A DNA stretch of 64,000 nucleotides from Bacteroidales bacterium. GTDB lineage: Bacteria > Bacteroidota > Bacteroidia > Bacteroidales > F082. Location: assembly GCA_016936355.1 (NCBI GenBank), contig JAFGYB010000011.1, forward strand, positions 1 through 64,000, read 5' to 3'. Positions 17,235 to 26,842 of the stretch are shown piece after piece (within the stretch, counting starts at the first letter, position 1; each line of letters opens with the position of its first letter). A program made the position numbers and the translations under genes. The notes below the pieces were generated by a model, which searched no databases, had not been told where the DNA came from, and saw nothing but the letters and a program-made list of their open reading frames with translations.

Positions 17235-20180
17235 ATGAAAGCAGACCCGTCGCAGGCTTTGAAAGCCCTGACAGCATTACAAAAAGATTTTGAAGGAGAA
17301 ATTGTTCTGGACGATTCCATGAAACTGATGTATGCTACCGATGCCTCTGCGTACCGCGAAGTGCCGCTGGCCGTTACCTTTCCCAAAAACAAGTCGGACC
17401 TGAAAAGGCTGATCCTGCTGGCCTGGAAACAAAAAGTTCCGCTTATTCCGCGGGCTGCCGGGACATCCCTTGCCGGACAGGTGGTGGGAAGCGGCATTGT
17501 GGTGGATATTTCCAAACACATGACCCGCATCCTGGAAGTCAACGAAAAAGAACACTGGGTACGGGTGGAACCGGGCGTGGTCCGCGATGAACTGAATAAA
17601 TACCTGGAACCTTCCGGACTGTTTTTTGCGCCGGAGACCTCCACCTCCAACCGGGCCATGATCGGGGGCATGCTGGGCAACAATTCCTGCGGGGCCCATT
17701 CGCTGGTGTACGGCAGCACCCGCGACCACACGCTGGAGACCACGGTTCTGCTCAGTGACGGCCACGAAGTCACCTTCGGAAAATTAAGTGCCCGGGAACT
17801 GGCAGCCAAAACCGAAGAGGACACACTGGAAGGAAAGATTTATACTCAAATCAAAAACATTCTGGATGATCCCGAAAATCAAAAGGAGATCGAAGAACAA
17901 TATCCGGACCTTTCGCTGGAACGAAGGAATACCGGCTATGCACTGGACCTGCTGCTGCATACCGACCCCTGGAAAAACAACGGCAAAGAGGTTAACCTGA
18001 GCACGCTGCTGGCGGGTTCGGAAGGCACCCTGGCCTTCACCACCGAAATCAAACTGAACCTGGAGCCTTTACCCCCAAAAAACAAAGGACTGGTGTGTGT
18101 GCATCTGGATTCCGTTCCCGATTCGCTGAAAGCCAACCTGACGGCGCTGGAACTGCAACCCCATTCGGTGGAACTCATGGACCGAACCATCATGGAGCTG
18201 ACCCGCGAGAACATCGAACAACGGAAAAACCGCTTTTTCGTACAGGGCAATCCGGGCGCGGTGCTGATCGTGGAATTTGCTGAAGAATCCATGGCAAAGG
18301 TGGAGGAAAAGGCCCGGCTGCTGGAAGAAAAACTGCGGGCACAGAACCTGGGATTCCATTTCCCGCTGGTGACGGGCAATGACATGGCAAAGGTGTGGAA
18401 CTTAAGAAAAGCCGGACTGGGTATTCTGAACAATATGGCGGGCGATGCCAAACCGGTAGCGCTCATCGAAGACACGGCCGTTCATCCCCAATTGCTGCCC
18501 GAATACATTGAAGCGTTTGACGCCCTATTGAAGAAATACGACAAAGAATGCGTTTACTACGCCCACATTGCCACCGGCGAACTGCACCTACGGCCCGTCT
18601 TGAACCTGAAAGATCCGGAAGAAGTGGAATTGTTTTATCAGATTGGTCGGGAGACAGCCTTACTGGTGAAGAAATTTAAAGGTTCGCTGAGCGGGGAACA
18701 CGGCGACGGGAGGTTGCGCGGCGAATTTATCCCGCTGATGGTGGGCAACAAAATTTATCAGCTGTTCAAGGAAATCAAAGACACTTGGGATCCCAACCAC
18801 ATTTTCAACCCGGGAAAAATTACCGATACCCCGAGGATGAATTCCTATTTACGGTATCAACCCGGACAGGAAACACCGGAAATCAAAACCTATTTTGACT
18901 TCTCCAAAGACCAGGGCATCGTGCGGGCTGCTGAGAAATGCAACGGTACCGGGGAATGCCGTAAGAACTCCATTATGGGCGGCACCATGTGTCCCAGTTA
19001 CATGGCTACCCGCGACGAAGACAAGACCACCCGCGCACGGGCCAACATCCTGCGCGAGTTTCTGAGCAAACCCGGACAAAAGAATCCCTTCGACCACAAA
19101 GAAATCTACCAGGTGCTGGACATGTGTTTGATGTGCAAGGCCTGTAAATCGGAATGCCCGTCCAGTGTGGACATCACCAAACTGAAAGCCGAGTTTCTGC
19201 AGCACTATTATGATGCCCATGGTATTCCGCTGCGCACCAGACTGATCGCCAACATCTCGAAAGTCAACCGCCTGGGCAGTGTATGGCCGGGATTCTATAA
19301 TTTCATTCAAAAGAATCCGCTCATCAGTAAAGCCAACGCCAATATGCTGGGCTTCGCCGAACAGCGGCATTTTCCCTTGCTGGCTAAAACAACACTGAAC
19401 CGCTGGTTCAAAAGCCATCAGCGAAGACAAAACGGAAATTTTCCCAACGGAAGAGTATATCTGTTCAACGATGAATTTACCCGGTTCAACGATACCGATA
19501 CCGGCATCAAAGCCATTTTGCTGTTGAACAAGCTGGGCTACGAAGTCGTCATCCCAAAACACCTGGAAAGCGCCCGTACCTACCTTTCCAAAGGCCTGGT
19601 AAAAAAAGCCCGGAAGATTGCCCGGACCAACGTCCGGCTGCTGCAGGACAAAATAACGGAACAAACTCCGCTGGTGGGCATCGAGCCCTCGGCCATCCTC
19701 ACCTTCCGGGACGAATACATCGATTTACTAACCGGAACGGAGAAAAAACAGGCACAGCAACTGGCACAGCACGCCCTGATGATCGACGAATTCCTGGAAC
19801 GGGAAATGAAAGCCGGCAAGATCAGTAAAAAACAGTTCACCGATGGTGACAAACACATCAAACTGCACGGGCATTGCCACCAAAAGTCACTGGCTTCCAC
19901 GGAACCGACGAAGTATGTTCTGAGTTTTCCCGAACACTACAGTGTGGAGGAAATTCCTTCGGGATGCTGCGGCATGGCCGGTTCGTTTGGTTACGAAAAG
20001 GAGCATTACGAGCTCAGCATGAAAGTGGGCGAAATGGTGCTGTTCCCGGCGGTGCGCAACAGCAGCGCGGAAACCCTTATTGCAGCGCCCGGTACTTCGT
20101 GCCGCCACCAGATCAAGGACGGCACCGATCGGACCGCCAGCCATCCGGTGGACATTTTGTATGAAGCGCTGGTTAAATGA
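17235..20180 (+). CDS. FAD-binding and Fe-S-binding dehydrogenase (D-2-hydroxyacid/D-lactate dehydrogenase type)
   Basis: A 981-residue fusion. Residues ~30-270 are the PCMH FAD domain, with RAAGTSLAGQ at 73-82 and GNNSCGAHS. Residues ~280-530 are the FAD-oxidase C domain, with HIATGELHLRP and GEHGDG at 487-492. Next comes a ferredoxin-like pair of clusters (C569, C575, C586 and C631-x2-C634-x2-C637-x3-C641), and last a CCG/GlpC-type domain with HGHCHQK and SGCCGMAGSFG. This is the layout of D-lactate, D-2-hydroxyglutarate or glycolate dehydrogenases that pass electrons to quinone or another carrier. The substrate is not set by the sequence. It is alone in its transcript. GC is high next to the following patch. 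Confidence 0.9.
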   Translation: MKADPSQALKALTALQKDFEGEIVLDDSMKLMYATDASAYREVPLAVTFPKNKSDLKRLILLAWKQKVPLIPRAAGTSLAGQVVGSGIVVDISKHMTRILEVNEKEHWVRVEPGVVRDELNKYLEPSGLFFAPETSTSNRAMIGGMLGNNSCGAHSLVYGSTRDHTLETTVLLSDGHEVTFGKLSARELAAKTEEDTLEGKIYTQIKNILDDPENQKEIEEQYPDLSLERRNTGYALDLLLHTDPWKNNGKEVNLSTLLAGSEGTLAFTTEIKLNLEPLPPKNKGLVCVHLDSVPDSLKANLTALELQPHSVELMDRTIMELTRENIEQRKNRFFVQGNPGAVLIVEFAEESMAKVEEKARLLEEKLRAQNLGFHFPLVTGNDMAKVWNLRKAGLGILNNMAGDAKPVALIEDTAVHPQLLPEYIEAFDALLKKYDKECVYYAHIATGELHLRPVLNLKDPEEVELFYQIGRETALLVKKFKGSLSGEHGDGRLRGEFIPLMVGNKIYQLFKEIKDTWDPNHIFNPGKITDTPRMNSYLRYQPGQETPEIKTYFDFSKDQGIVRAAEKCNGTGECRKNSIMGGTMCPSYMATRDEDKTTRARANILREFLSKPGQKNPFDHKEIYQVLDMCLMCKACKSECPSSVDITKLKAEFLQHYYDAHGIPLRTRLIANISKVNRLGSVWPGFYNFIQKNPLISKANANMLGFAEQRHFPLLAKTTLNRWFKSHQRRQNGNFPNGRVYLFNDEFTRFNDTDTGIKAILLLNKLGYEVVIPKHLESARTYLSKGLVKKARKIARTNVRLLQDKITEQTPLVGIEPSAILTFRDEYIDLLTGTEKKQAQQLAQHALMIDEFLEREMKAGKISKKQFTDGDKHIKLHGHCHQKSLASTEPTKYVLSFPEHYSVEEIPSGCCGMAGSFGYEKEHYELSMKVGEMVLFPAVRNSSAETLIAAPGTSCRHQIKDGTDRTASHPVDILYEALVK

Positions 20181-20663
20181 AGTACAGGGAATGAGGGACA
20201 CGTAATCTAAAGTGCCTTGAGTTCTTAAGGCAAAGAGTACTCCCTTCCCACAGTTCAATGCTGAGGTCTCCCGATTCATCGGGAGACCGTGAGCATCTTA
20301 AGGTTCTTTACGGGAACATTTTTATGAGTAAAGTTTAATATTTACCTGTCATTTCTTATCGACCTCCCCCCGTTTCGTCCCTATCGCTTCTTCAACACAG
20401 ATTGCTTTGTCGCATTGCCTCCATCCTTCCCTGAGGCTCCGCACAATGACGCTGATTATTTGAATACCCGGGAAGAGATCCTTCACTCCATTGCATTTCG
20501 TTCAGGATGACAGGCTTTTTGGGCACTAAAAAATGTGCCCTTGCGATGATCCTCTTTTCTTTGTATTTTTAATGCAGGCTCATAGGCCATCCCGATGAAT
20601 CGGGACTGCGCATAGCCGGAACCGTTATGGGTAATGGTAGAATGACAACAAAAACAGAACGAA
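20181..20663. other. Gene-free 483-nt stretch with repeat fragments
   Basis: No coding frame is supported. It holds a perfect 10-bp hairpin GGTCTCCCGA/TCGGGAGACC (20265-20288, TTCA loop, no T-tract), a fragment of the GATCCTTC...CAGGATGACA repeat at 20475-20513, and a second CCCGAT/ATCGGG hairpin near 20590-20605. It marks the border between the GC-rich dehydrogenase gene and an AT-richer patch. Confidence 0.6.
20475..20513. repeat. Interspersed repeat GATCCTTC...CAGGATGACA, single copy
   Basis: GAGATCCTTCACTCC, a short spacer, then CATTTCGTTCAGGATGACAGG. The arms match those of the two larger hairpins at 59498-59570 and 59801-59871. It is a degenerate member of the same intergenic family. 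Confidence 0.6.
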
Positions 20664-21146
20664 ATGAAATATATTTTAACATGGACACTTTTGGTTTTAA
20701 CAAACCTAACTTTTGGACAATCAAAACCGGAAAGTGATACTTTAAACGCTAATCCTAATTATGATAAGGAATTAGCCCATAAATTAGGCGGAGATGCTTA
20801 TGGAATGAAGCGTTATTTTTTAGTCATTCTTAAAACAGGAACAAACACAACCAAAGACAAGGAACTTATAAGCAAAAGTTTCAGAGGACATTTGGACAAT
20901 ATCAACCGCTTGGTAGATGAAGACAAAATAATTGTAGCAGGACCTTTGGAAAAGAATGAACACCATTACAGAGGTATCTTTATTCTAAACAATATTCAGT
21001 CTGTAGAGGAAGCAAAAAAGATGTTGCAAACCGACCCTGCCATAAAAAACGGATTGTTAGACTACGACCTGTTTTCTTGGTATGGCTCGGCAGCACTTCC
21101 CGAATACCTGCCATTTTCCGATAAAATTTGGAAATCAAAACCTTAA
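20664..21146 (+). CDS. Exported YciI-like protein
   Basis: A 160-residue protein with a signal peptide (MKYILTWTLLVLTNLTFGQ). The mature part has a YciI/YCII-like ferredoxin fold: KRYFLVILKTG, then FRGHLDNINRLVDEDKIIVAGPL and IFILNNIQSVEEAKKML. A secreted YciI protein is common in Bacteroidota; the reaction is unknown. It starts a run of three AT-richer genes and lies 6 nt before the next one. Confidence 0.75.
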   Translation: MKYILTWTLLVLTNLTFGQSKPESDTLNANPNYDKELAHKLGGDAYGMKRYFLVILKTGTNTTKDKELISKSFRGHLDNINRLVDEDKIIVAGPLEKNEHHYRGIFILNNIQSVEEAKKMLQTDPAIKNGLLDYDLFSWYGSAALPEYLPFSDKIWKSKP

Positions 21147-21152
21147 AATAAT

Positions 21153-21704
21153 ATGGACAAAGCGACACATACAATGATTGAAAACCTGCATAAAAACACG
21201 GGTAAAACTTTAGAACAATGGATTGACATTGTTAAGCAACAAAACTTTTCAAAACACGGAGCAATTATTCAGTTTTTGAAAGAACAATATCAATTTACGC
21301 ACGGGTTTGCGAACCTGGTTGCACACAAAGCTAAGGGAACAGATGCGGGTTCAGCGGACAACCTTGACGACTTGATAACCAAACAATATCAAGGAAAGGA
21401 ACATTTTAAAGTCCTTTATGACAAACTAATTTCAGAAATTCAAACTTTCGGAAACGACATTGAAATTGCACCTAAAAAAGCTTACGTGAGTTTAAGACGT
21501 AAAAAACAATTTGCCATGTTGAACCCGGCGACCAAAACACGTTTTGAAATTGGCATTCACTTAAAAGGAATTGATCCGATAGGGAAATTAGAACCCGAAA
21601 AACCAAACGCAATGTGCTCTCATAAAATAAATCTTTCTGACATAAAAGACATTGACAAAGAAGTTATTAATTGGCTAAAAACAGCCTATGACAATGCGGG
21701 CTGA
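21153..21704 (+). CDS. DUF4287/DUF5655 protein
   Basis: A 183-residue protein with two recognisable parts. Residues ~5-65 match DUF4287 (KTLEQWIDIVKQQNFSKHGA, YQFTHGFANLVAHKAKG). Residues ~75-183 match DUF5655 (APKKAYVSLRRKKQFAML, the TKTRFEIGIHL strand, and IKDIDKEVINWLKTAY at the end). Both domains are often joined; DUF5655 is thought to resemble a nuclease- or transport-linked domain but has no proven role. It probably shares a transcript with the YciI gene. Confidence 0.78.
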   Translation: MDKATHTMIENLHKNTGKTLEQWIDIVKQQNFSKHGAIIQFLKEQYQFTHGFANLVAHKAKGTDAGSADNLDDLITKQYQGKEHFKVLYDKLISEIQTFGNDIEIAPKKAYVSLRRKKQFAMLNPATKTRFEIGIHLKGIDPIGKLEPEKPNAMCSHKINLSDIKDIDKEVINWLKTAYDNAG

Positions 21705-21885
21705 TAAGCAATCCGCCAAAGGCATACTGTTATAGCCCTTCCGTAGCAGGCTATTGCCAAATACATCCCCTACTGAAAATTAAAAAATGATACCTTTGAT
21801 CGTTGGTGCCCCTGAATAATATTATGAGCCGGCAGCTCAGTATGCCAGGCAAACAACAGACGATCAAAACTAAAATTTAAACATT

Positions 21886-22323
21886 ATGGCACATATCAAT
21901 CCCCACATTAACTTCAACGGCAATGCAGAAGAAGCATTCAACTTTTACAAATCAGTATTTGGCGGTGAATTCTCAAAAATAATCCGTTTCAAAGATTTAG
22001 CCAGTATGGAATTTCGAGTTGCGGAACATGAAGCAACTAAAATAATGCACATTGCTTTACCAATCGGTAACAGTATTTTAATGGCTAATGATGTGCCTGA
22101 AATACTGGGACGAACAAACGAAAATGAGAACCGAAGCAAAATTGTAATTAGTGCAGAAAGTAAAGAAGAAGCTGACAAACTATTCAACGGACTTTCGGCA
22201 GGGGGACAGGTTGAAATGCCTATCTCCGACAGCCCCTGGGGTACCTATTTTGGTTCGTTCAGGGACAAATACGGAATTGAATGGATGGTAGATTTTGACC
22301 CGAATCATCCCGGGCAGATTTAA
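21886..22323 (+). CDS. VOC family (PhnB/glyoxalase-like) protein
   Basis: A 145-residue protein with the PhnB-type fold: INPHINFNGNAEEAFNFYKS, then an FGGEFSKI turn, HIALPIGNSILMA, and at the end WGTYFGSFRDKYGIEWMVDF. These proteins resemble demethylubiquinone methyltransferase-like VOC domains. The substrate is unknown. It sits 181 nt after the DUF4287 gene and has similar AT-rich codon use. Confidence 0.85.
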   Translation: MAHINPHINFNGNAEEAFNFYKSVFGGEFSKIIRFKDLASMEFRVAEHEATKIMHIALPIGNSILMANDVPEILGRTNENENRSKIVISAESKEEADKLFNGLSAGGQVEMPISDSPWGTYFGSFRDKYGIEWMVDFDPNHPGQI

Positions 22324-22486
22324 CTGAAGAAAAACAACAAACCGCTTACCAGCACTATCGTCCACAGGGGTTCAAGGGTTGGGCGCACGCGTTCCCGCAT
22401 CATCTTTTTCCTCAATGGAAAAAGACGCAACCCAAAACCCGACCGTTTCATAGTGCCGATCATTGTACTCATGAACTACAAAACAC

Positions 22487-23470
22487 ATGAAAAAGACCCC
22501 ATTGTTCCTCGTCCTCCTGATGGCTGCCAGTGCTTTAATGGCTCAAAAGCCGTATGATGCGTTCATCAGCAAAGCCGACTCGCTGTATCGGGCAAAAGAC
22601 TATCAGCACGCGACCCGTATCGACTTCGTCACGATTCAGGGTCACAAAGTGGAAGTTCTAACCTCCGGGATGCAACACAATAAAGCCAGCCAACCGGTCA
22701 TTGTTTTCGAAAACGGCATGGCCAGTGGTTTCGGCAGTTGGGATACGGTAGCCGCGGCCATGGCTCAAACCCATGCTGTTTTCAGATACAACCGCCCGAG
22801 GATCGGAGCATCGGAAGACGACAGCCTGCCTCCTACCACCGCGCACATTGTAAATAATTTGAGGGTTCTGTTGCTGAAGAAGGGACTGAAACCGCCTTAT
22901 TTACTGGTATCGCATTCTTTTGGCGGCGCGTATATCCGCAGTTTTGCCTCGATGTATCCGGAGGAAATTGCCGGTCTTGTTTTTGTGGACCCCGTCGACT
23001 TCACGAAGAAAAAGGGATACGGCGCGTTGCCTTATCTTGAAATCGGACTGACCCAACATCAGGTCGATTCCATGTTCGGGAAACCCTACGAACAATTCAT
23101 CCGGAGGCTGTATGAAGAAATGCCCCGTTTTTATGTGGAAGAAGTCAAAATTTCGCGGGCACTCAATGCTACTGGGTTCGCGGAATGTGTGCGCCAACCT
23201 TTGCCCGACATACCGGTCCATTTTATTATGGCGGGTGGTTACAAACAGGGAGATGACCGGGGAAAAACAATGTACGACAAAGAAAAACTGTTCCGGATCA
23301 ACAACAACATCAAAATGAAAAGATGGCTGGAAGTGATCAATCCGTTGACATACGGCATGTTTTTTTACAGTGCTTCTTCCGGTCACTTTGTGCAAATGGA
23401 TGATCCGAAACTGGTGATCGCCAGTATCCGGCTGGCTTTGAGCGATTACGATCAACTAAAGAAAGAGTAA
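22487..23470 (+). CDS. Exported alpha/beta hydrolase
   Basis: A 327-residue protein with a signal peptide (MKKTPLFLVLLMAASALMAQ). The hydrolase core shows VFENGMASGFGSWDTV (oxyanion strand), the nucleophile elbow VSHSFGGAY (a variant S-x-S-x-G in place of G-x-S-x-G), VFVDPVD, and the late His in SSGHFVQMDDP. A TPR-like or helical stretch follows the signal peptide. The substrate is unknown. It is convergent with the TPR kinase, 17 nt apart. Confidence 0.82.
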   Translation: MKKTPLFLVLLMAASALMAQKPYDAFISKADSLYRAKDYQHATRIDFVTIQGHKVEVLTSGMQHNKASQPVIVFENGMASGFGSWDTVAAAMAQTHAVFRYNRPRIGASEDDSLPPTTAHIVNNLRVLLLKKGLKPPYLLVSHSFGGAYIRSFASMYPEEIAGLVFVDPVDFTKKKGYGALPYLEIGLTQHQVDSMFGKPYEQFIRRLYEEMPRFYVEEVKISRALNATGFAECVRQPLPDIPVHFIMAGGYKQGDDRGKTMYDKEKLFRINNNIKMKRWLEVINPLTYGMFFYSASSGHFVQMDDPKLVIASIRLALSDYDQLKKE

Positions 23471-23487
23471 GCAACCGCACCCCTGAT

Positions 23488-25446
23488 CTAGGCAAGCGGG
23501 AGGGTAAACCAGAATTCGGAGCCTTTCCCCTCGGTACTTTGCACCTGAATTTCGCTGCCGTGCATCTCCACCAGTTCTTTACACAGCATCAGTCCCAGCC
23601 CCGTCCCTTTTTCCTTGTTGGTACCGGGCACGCTTTCAATGGTTTCGTTCTTAAAAAGCAAGGCCAGCCGATCGGGAGAAATACCGGTGCCGTTATCCTT
23701 CACCGTGATTTTTACCTGGTTTCCCTCTTTTTCGAGCAACAGGTCGACGATGCCCTTCGGATGAGTAAACTTCAGGGCATTATTCAACAGGTTTCCCAGC
23801 ACAATCTGAATCAGGTTTTTATCGGCTGTAACGTTGATTTCTTCCCCGGTTTTCACCTTGACGGTGATCTCCTTCAGTTTGGCCTGATTGGCAAACATTA
23901 TCTTCAAATTTTCCACCAGTTCGGTTAGGTCAAATTCCGTTTTGTTGAGTTTGATGCTTTTCCGTTGTGAACGGGACCAGGTCAGCAGGTTGGAAATGAA
24001 ATGATACGTTTCTTCGGAAGTACGCAGGATCAAAAGTCCTTTGGATTTGGCGGCTTCGAGGTCGTTATTTTCCAGGTCTTCCATTAACAGGTCACTGAGG
24101 CCCAACAGCACATTGAACGGACTGACCAGGTCGTGGGATACGATGGAAAAGATCTTGTCTTTGGCCTGGTTCGATTCCATCAGTTCGTTGCTGAGCCGGG
24201 CAATGGTCCGGTGCCGAAAAACGAGAACCAACGAGAGTACAATCAACAACAGAATAATCAGAACCGAATATAATTCCACTCGTTGTTTCGCTTTTAGCAG
24301 CTGATTGACATCGTTCAGCTTTTCGGTCATCAGGAACCGGTCTTTAATTTGGGACAGGGTTTGAAACTGCAGGGCCGAATACAACGAGTCGTAGCTTTTG
24401 ATGTAATGCTGATAATTCTCCGAAGCCTTGTGGTAATTCTTCAGCTGATGATAAAATTCGCCTTTGGCTTTGTAAACATGCAATATGTTGGGCGTCAGTT
24501 TTGTTTCCGTGGCAATAGTCAGTGCCTTATTCAGCATGGCTTCGCCCTGCTTTTCTTTGCCTTCGTGCGCGAGTACTTTAACGATCCCCAGCTGGCTGTT
24601 GATTTGACCGGTGGGATTCTGTCGTTGCGTGCACAACACCAACGCCCGGTTAAAACAATAAAAAGCCGAATCGAATTCCTTTCGTTGCAGATACACATCG
24701 CCCATGCCCTGCATGGAATAGGCCATGTAGCTCTTGTTGTTGATGTGCTCGTGCCTCGCGAGCGATTGCCGGTAATAACACATGGCCGAATCGGCCTCGC
24801 CCTTCAGAAACAATGTTTGCGCCACTTCCAGTGTTGCCGAAGCAACCCCAACGGAGTCATGAAACGTTTTCCGCAACGCAATTGCTTTCCGGAAATAATC
24901 AAGGGCCAGGTCGTATTTCCTGTTGATCCGGTTGGCTTCGCCCATATTGATATAACCATAGGCAATGCCCCGGGCGTTGTGAAGCCTCTGAAATATTTCC
25001 AGTGACTTTCGTCCATATTCAAAAGCCAGCGGAACGTTCCCGATGGCATAAAAGGCATCGCCCAGGTTATTATACACATAAGCAATCTCAACCGAATCTC
25101 TTACCTTGAGGCTCAGGGGCAGGCTGGCATCGTAATAGGTTAAAGCTTTGGGGACATTATACTTGTAATCCTGATAAATGACCCCCACAAAATTATACAG
25201 GGTGGCCAGTTCTTTCTCGAACCCTTCGGCTTTGGCAATCCTGATTCCCTGCAGTCCGTATTCAAGGGCTTTATTCGTTTGCTTTTCGCGATTGATCCAG
25301 CACAATCGGGAAAGCATTTTTACCTGCTCCTGTTTCTTCAAAGAATTGAAATTTTCAGGCAGATCGTATTGATCCTGCCCGAAGGCCTGTATTGAGATGG
25401 AAAAAAACAAAGTGTAAAGAATAAAGTACAGCCTTTTCCTGCTCAT
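23488..25446 (-). CDS. TPR-type membrane sensor histidine kinase
   Basis: A 652-residue kinase. It has a signal peptide (residues 1-23), about seven TPR repeats in the periplasmic part (~50-350), a coiled coil, one membrane helix at about 393-411, a HisKA domain with FSIVSHDLVSPF (H438) and an ATPase domain with DNGTGISPDRL and GTGLGLMLCKELV. TPR kinases of this kind are common in Bacteroidota and may act with an unlinked regulator. No response regulator gene is adjacent. The signal is not known. Confidence 0.9.
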   Translation of the reverse strand: MSRKRLYFILYTLFFSISIQAFGQDQYDLPENFNSLKKQEQVKMLSRLCWINREKQTNKALEYGLQGIRIAKAEGFEKELATLYNFVGVIYQDYKYNVPKALTYYDASLPLSLKVRDSVEIAYVYNNLGDAFYAIGNVPLAFEYGRKSLEIFQRLHNARGIAYGYINMGEANRINRKYDLALDYFRKAIALRKTFHDSVGVASATLEVAQTLFLKGEADSAMCYYRQSLARHEHINNKSYMAYSMQGMGDVYLQRKEFDSAFYCFNRALVLCTQRQNPTGQINSQLGIVKVLAHEGKEKQGEAMLNKALTIATETKLTPNILHVYKAKGEFYHQLKNYHKASENYQHYIKSYDSLYSALQFQTLSQIKDRFLMTEKLNDVNQLLKAKQRVELYSVLIILLLIVLSLVLVFRHRTIARLSNELMESNQAKDKIFSIVSHDLVSPFNVLLGLSDLLMEDLENNDLEAAKSKGLLILRTSEETYHFISNLLTWSRSQRKSIKLNKTEFDLTELVENLKIMFANQAKLKEITVKVKTGEEINVTADKNLIQIVLGNLLNNALKFTHPKGIVDLLLEKEGNQVKITVKDNGTGISPDRLALLFKNETIESVPGTNKEKGTGLGLMLCKELVEMHGSEIQVQSTEGKGSEFWFTLPLA

Positions 25447-25559
25447 AGTGGTCGCTAAATTTCCATAAAGGTAAAATAATTTTTTGTCTGATTCATAGCC
25501 CTTTCTTTGTTCCCCGCTTGTTTTCTCTAATTTGCTACATTCGCCAAAAACAAATACAG

Positions 25560-26144
25560 ATGAAACGATTATCCTTTTTGATGTTGCTGATTCTGACCTT
25601 TACGGGAAAAAGCCTGATGGCCGGCAACAAAGATCCCCATGTACTGATCGAAACCACACTGGGGACCATCGAAGTGGAATTGTATGCTGCAAAGGCTCCC
25701 CTTACCGTAAATAATTTTCTGCGTTACATCAAAGAAAACCGGTGGAAAGGAGCTGCCTTTTACCGGACGGTTACGATGCAAAATCAACCCCACAACAAGG
25801 TAAAAATAGAAGTCATCCAGGGAGGACTGGGAGACGACACCACTCAAATGCTGCCTCCCATAAAAATAGAAACCACCAAAGAAACAGGCATTCATCATCT
25901 GAACGGAACTATTTCCATGGCCCGCGACAAACCCAACAGTGCCACCAGTGAGTTTTTTATTTGCATCGGTAAGCAGCCTTCACTGGATTTCGGGGGCAAA
26001 CGCAACCCGGACGGACAAGGATTCACCGCATTCGGAAGGGTGGTAAAAGGAATGAAAATAGTCCGTGAAATTCAGCAACAACCGGCCAAAGGGCAAATGC
26101 TGACTCCTCCGGTGAAGATACTCCGTATACGTCTGAAAAAATAA
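25560..26144 (+). CDS. Exported cyclophilin-type peptidyl-prolyl isomerase
   Basis: A 194-residue protein with a signal peptide (MKRLSFLMLLILTFTGKSLMA). The cyclophilin fold is clear: VLIETTLGTIEVELY, APLTVNNFLRYI, FYRTVTMQNQPHNK, GTISMARDKPNSATSEFFICI and FTAFGRVVKGMKIV. Some active-site residues of the classic PPIase (such as the FHR Arg and Trp loop) are altered. It should act on proteins in the periplasm. I start at the ATG at 25560; the frame runs further up without a good start. A TTTG-N18-TAATTTG promoter-like stretch lies just before it. Confidence 0.87.
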   Translation: MKRLSFLMLLILTFTGKSLMAGNKDPHVLIETTLGTIEVELYAAKAPLTVNNFLRYIKENRWKGAAFYRTVTMQNQPHNKVKIEVIQGGLGDDTTQMLPPIKIETTKETGIHHLNGTISMARDKPNSATSEFFICIGKQPSLDFGGKRNPDGQGFTAFGRVVKGMKIVREIQQQPAKGQMLTPPVKILRIRLKK

Positions 26145-26146
26145 GG

Positions 26147-26824
26147 TTATTCTTCTTTGGGTTGTACTTTCAGCTGAACCATTCGAAACGACCAGTAGAT
26201 CATGTTCAAAAACAAGCCCAGAAAAAGGGTCATGCCCCAGGTACGCGGATGATGGAACGGGTTTGCCACCCGATCGCTGATGTCGTAAAAAAGTTTGAAG
26301 GGTTCGGTAATCACATCCCAGCTGTTCCAGCGAAGAAACCGTCCCACATACACGCCGAAACTTCCCAAAAACAACAGCGCCGACACCATCAGCTTCACGG
26401 CCACCGGGTTCATCTTTTTACCGAAAATCTGTTCCATATCCCACAGACTGAGGAAGCCAAACAGAAGTCCCGTCCAGGCATAGGACAGGATCAATACCAG
26501 ATTAAACCAGACCGGCATAACGGATTGCCCTCTTAAATGAAACAGGTCCGTCAGTATGTAGGGTGCGTTGGGAAAAAACAACAACCAGGAAGCCAGCAGC
26601 AGTACAATCATGATTTTTGATTTCTGTATGCCGGGCCGGATGATGGCCACGCTGGTCAGTGCCCAGGGAACGAACGCCAGAAACAAATTCCAGTTTAAAA
26701 ACAAAAAAGCATACGAACCGGTATAGTGGAAACTGAAAAGCGAGAGCGCCAGGCTCAGGAGCGTTAATACGCCCATAAACACTGTTTCGTACATCCTGTT
26801 TTTCTCTCTCAGTATTTCCAACAT
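26147..26824 (-). CDS. DUF1361 membrane protein
   Basis: A 225-residue protein with about seven membrane helices and the DUF1361 motifs LNWNLFLAFVPWAL, FFPNAPYILTDLFHL and SFGVYVGRFLRWNSWD. The function is not known. Its stop codon is 2 nt from that of the convergent cyclophilin gene. The next leftward gene upstream (26843-27274) is also a membrane protein, 18 nt apart, so they are probably co-transcribed. Confidence 0.85.
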   Translation of the reverse strand: MLEILREKNRMYETVFMGVLTLLSLALSLFSFHYTGSYAFLFLNWNLFLAFVPWALTSVAIIRPGIQKSKIMIVLLLASWLLFFPNAPYILTDLFHLRGQSVMPVWFNLVLILSYAWTGLLFGFLSLWDMEQIFGKKMNPVAVKLMVSALLFLGSFGVYVGRFLRWNSWDVITEPFKLFYDISDRVANPFHHPRTWGMTLFLGLFLNMIYWSFRMVQLKVQPKEE

Positions 26825-26842
26825 CCGCTCATTATTAACCGG

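Noticed and set aside
20265-20288. Perfect hairpin after the FAD/Fe-S gene as a terminator
   Set aside because: The stem is good, but no T-tract follows on either strand; I list it as a repeat-type palindrome instead.
21705-21885. Integron attC site between the small AT-rich genes
   Set aside because: A GCGG...CCGC pairing and a GTTATAG word are present, but the paired core sites of an attC are not.
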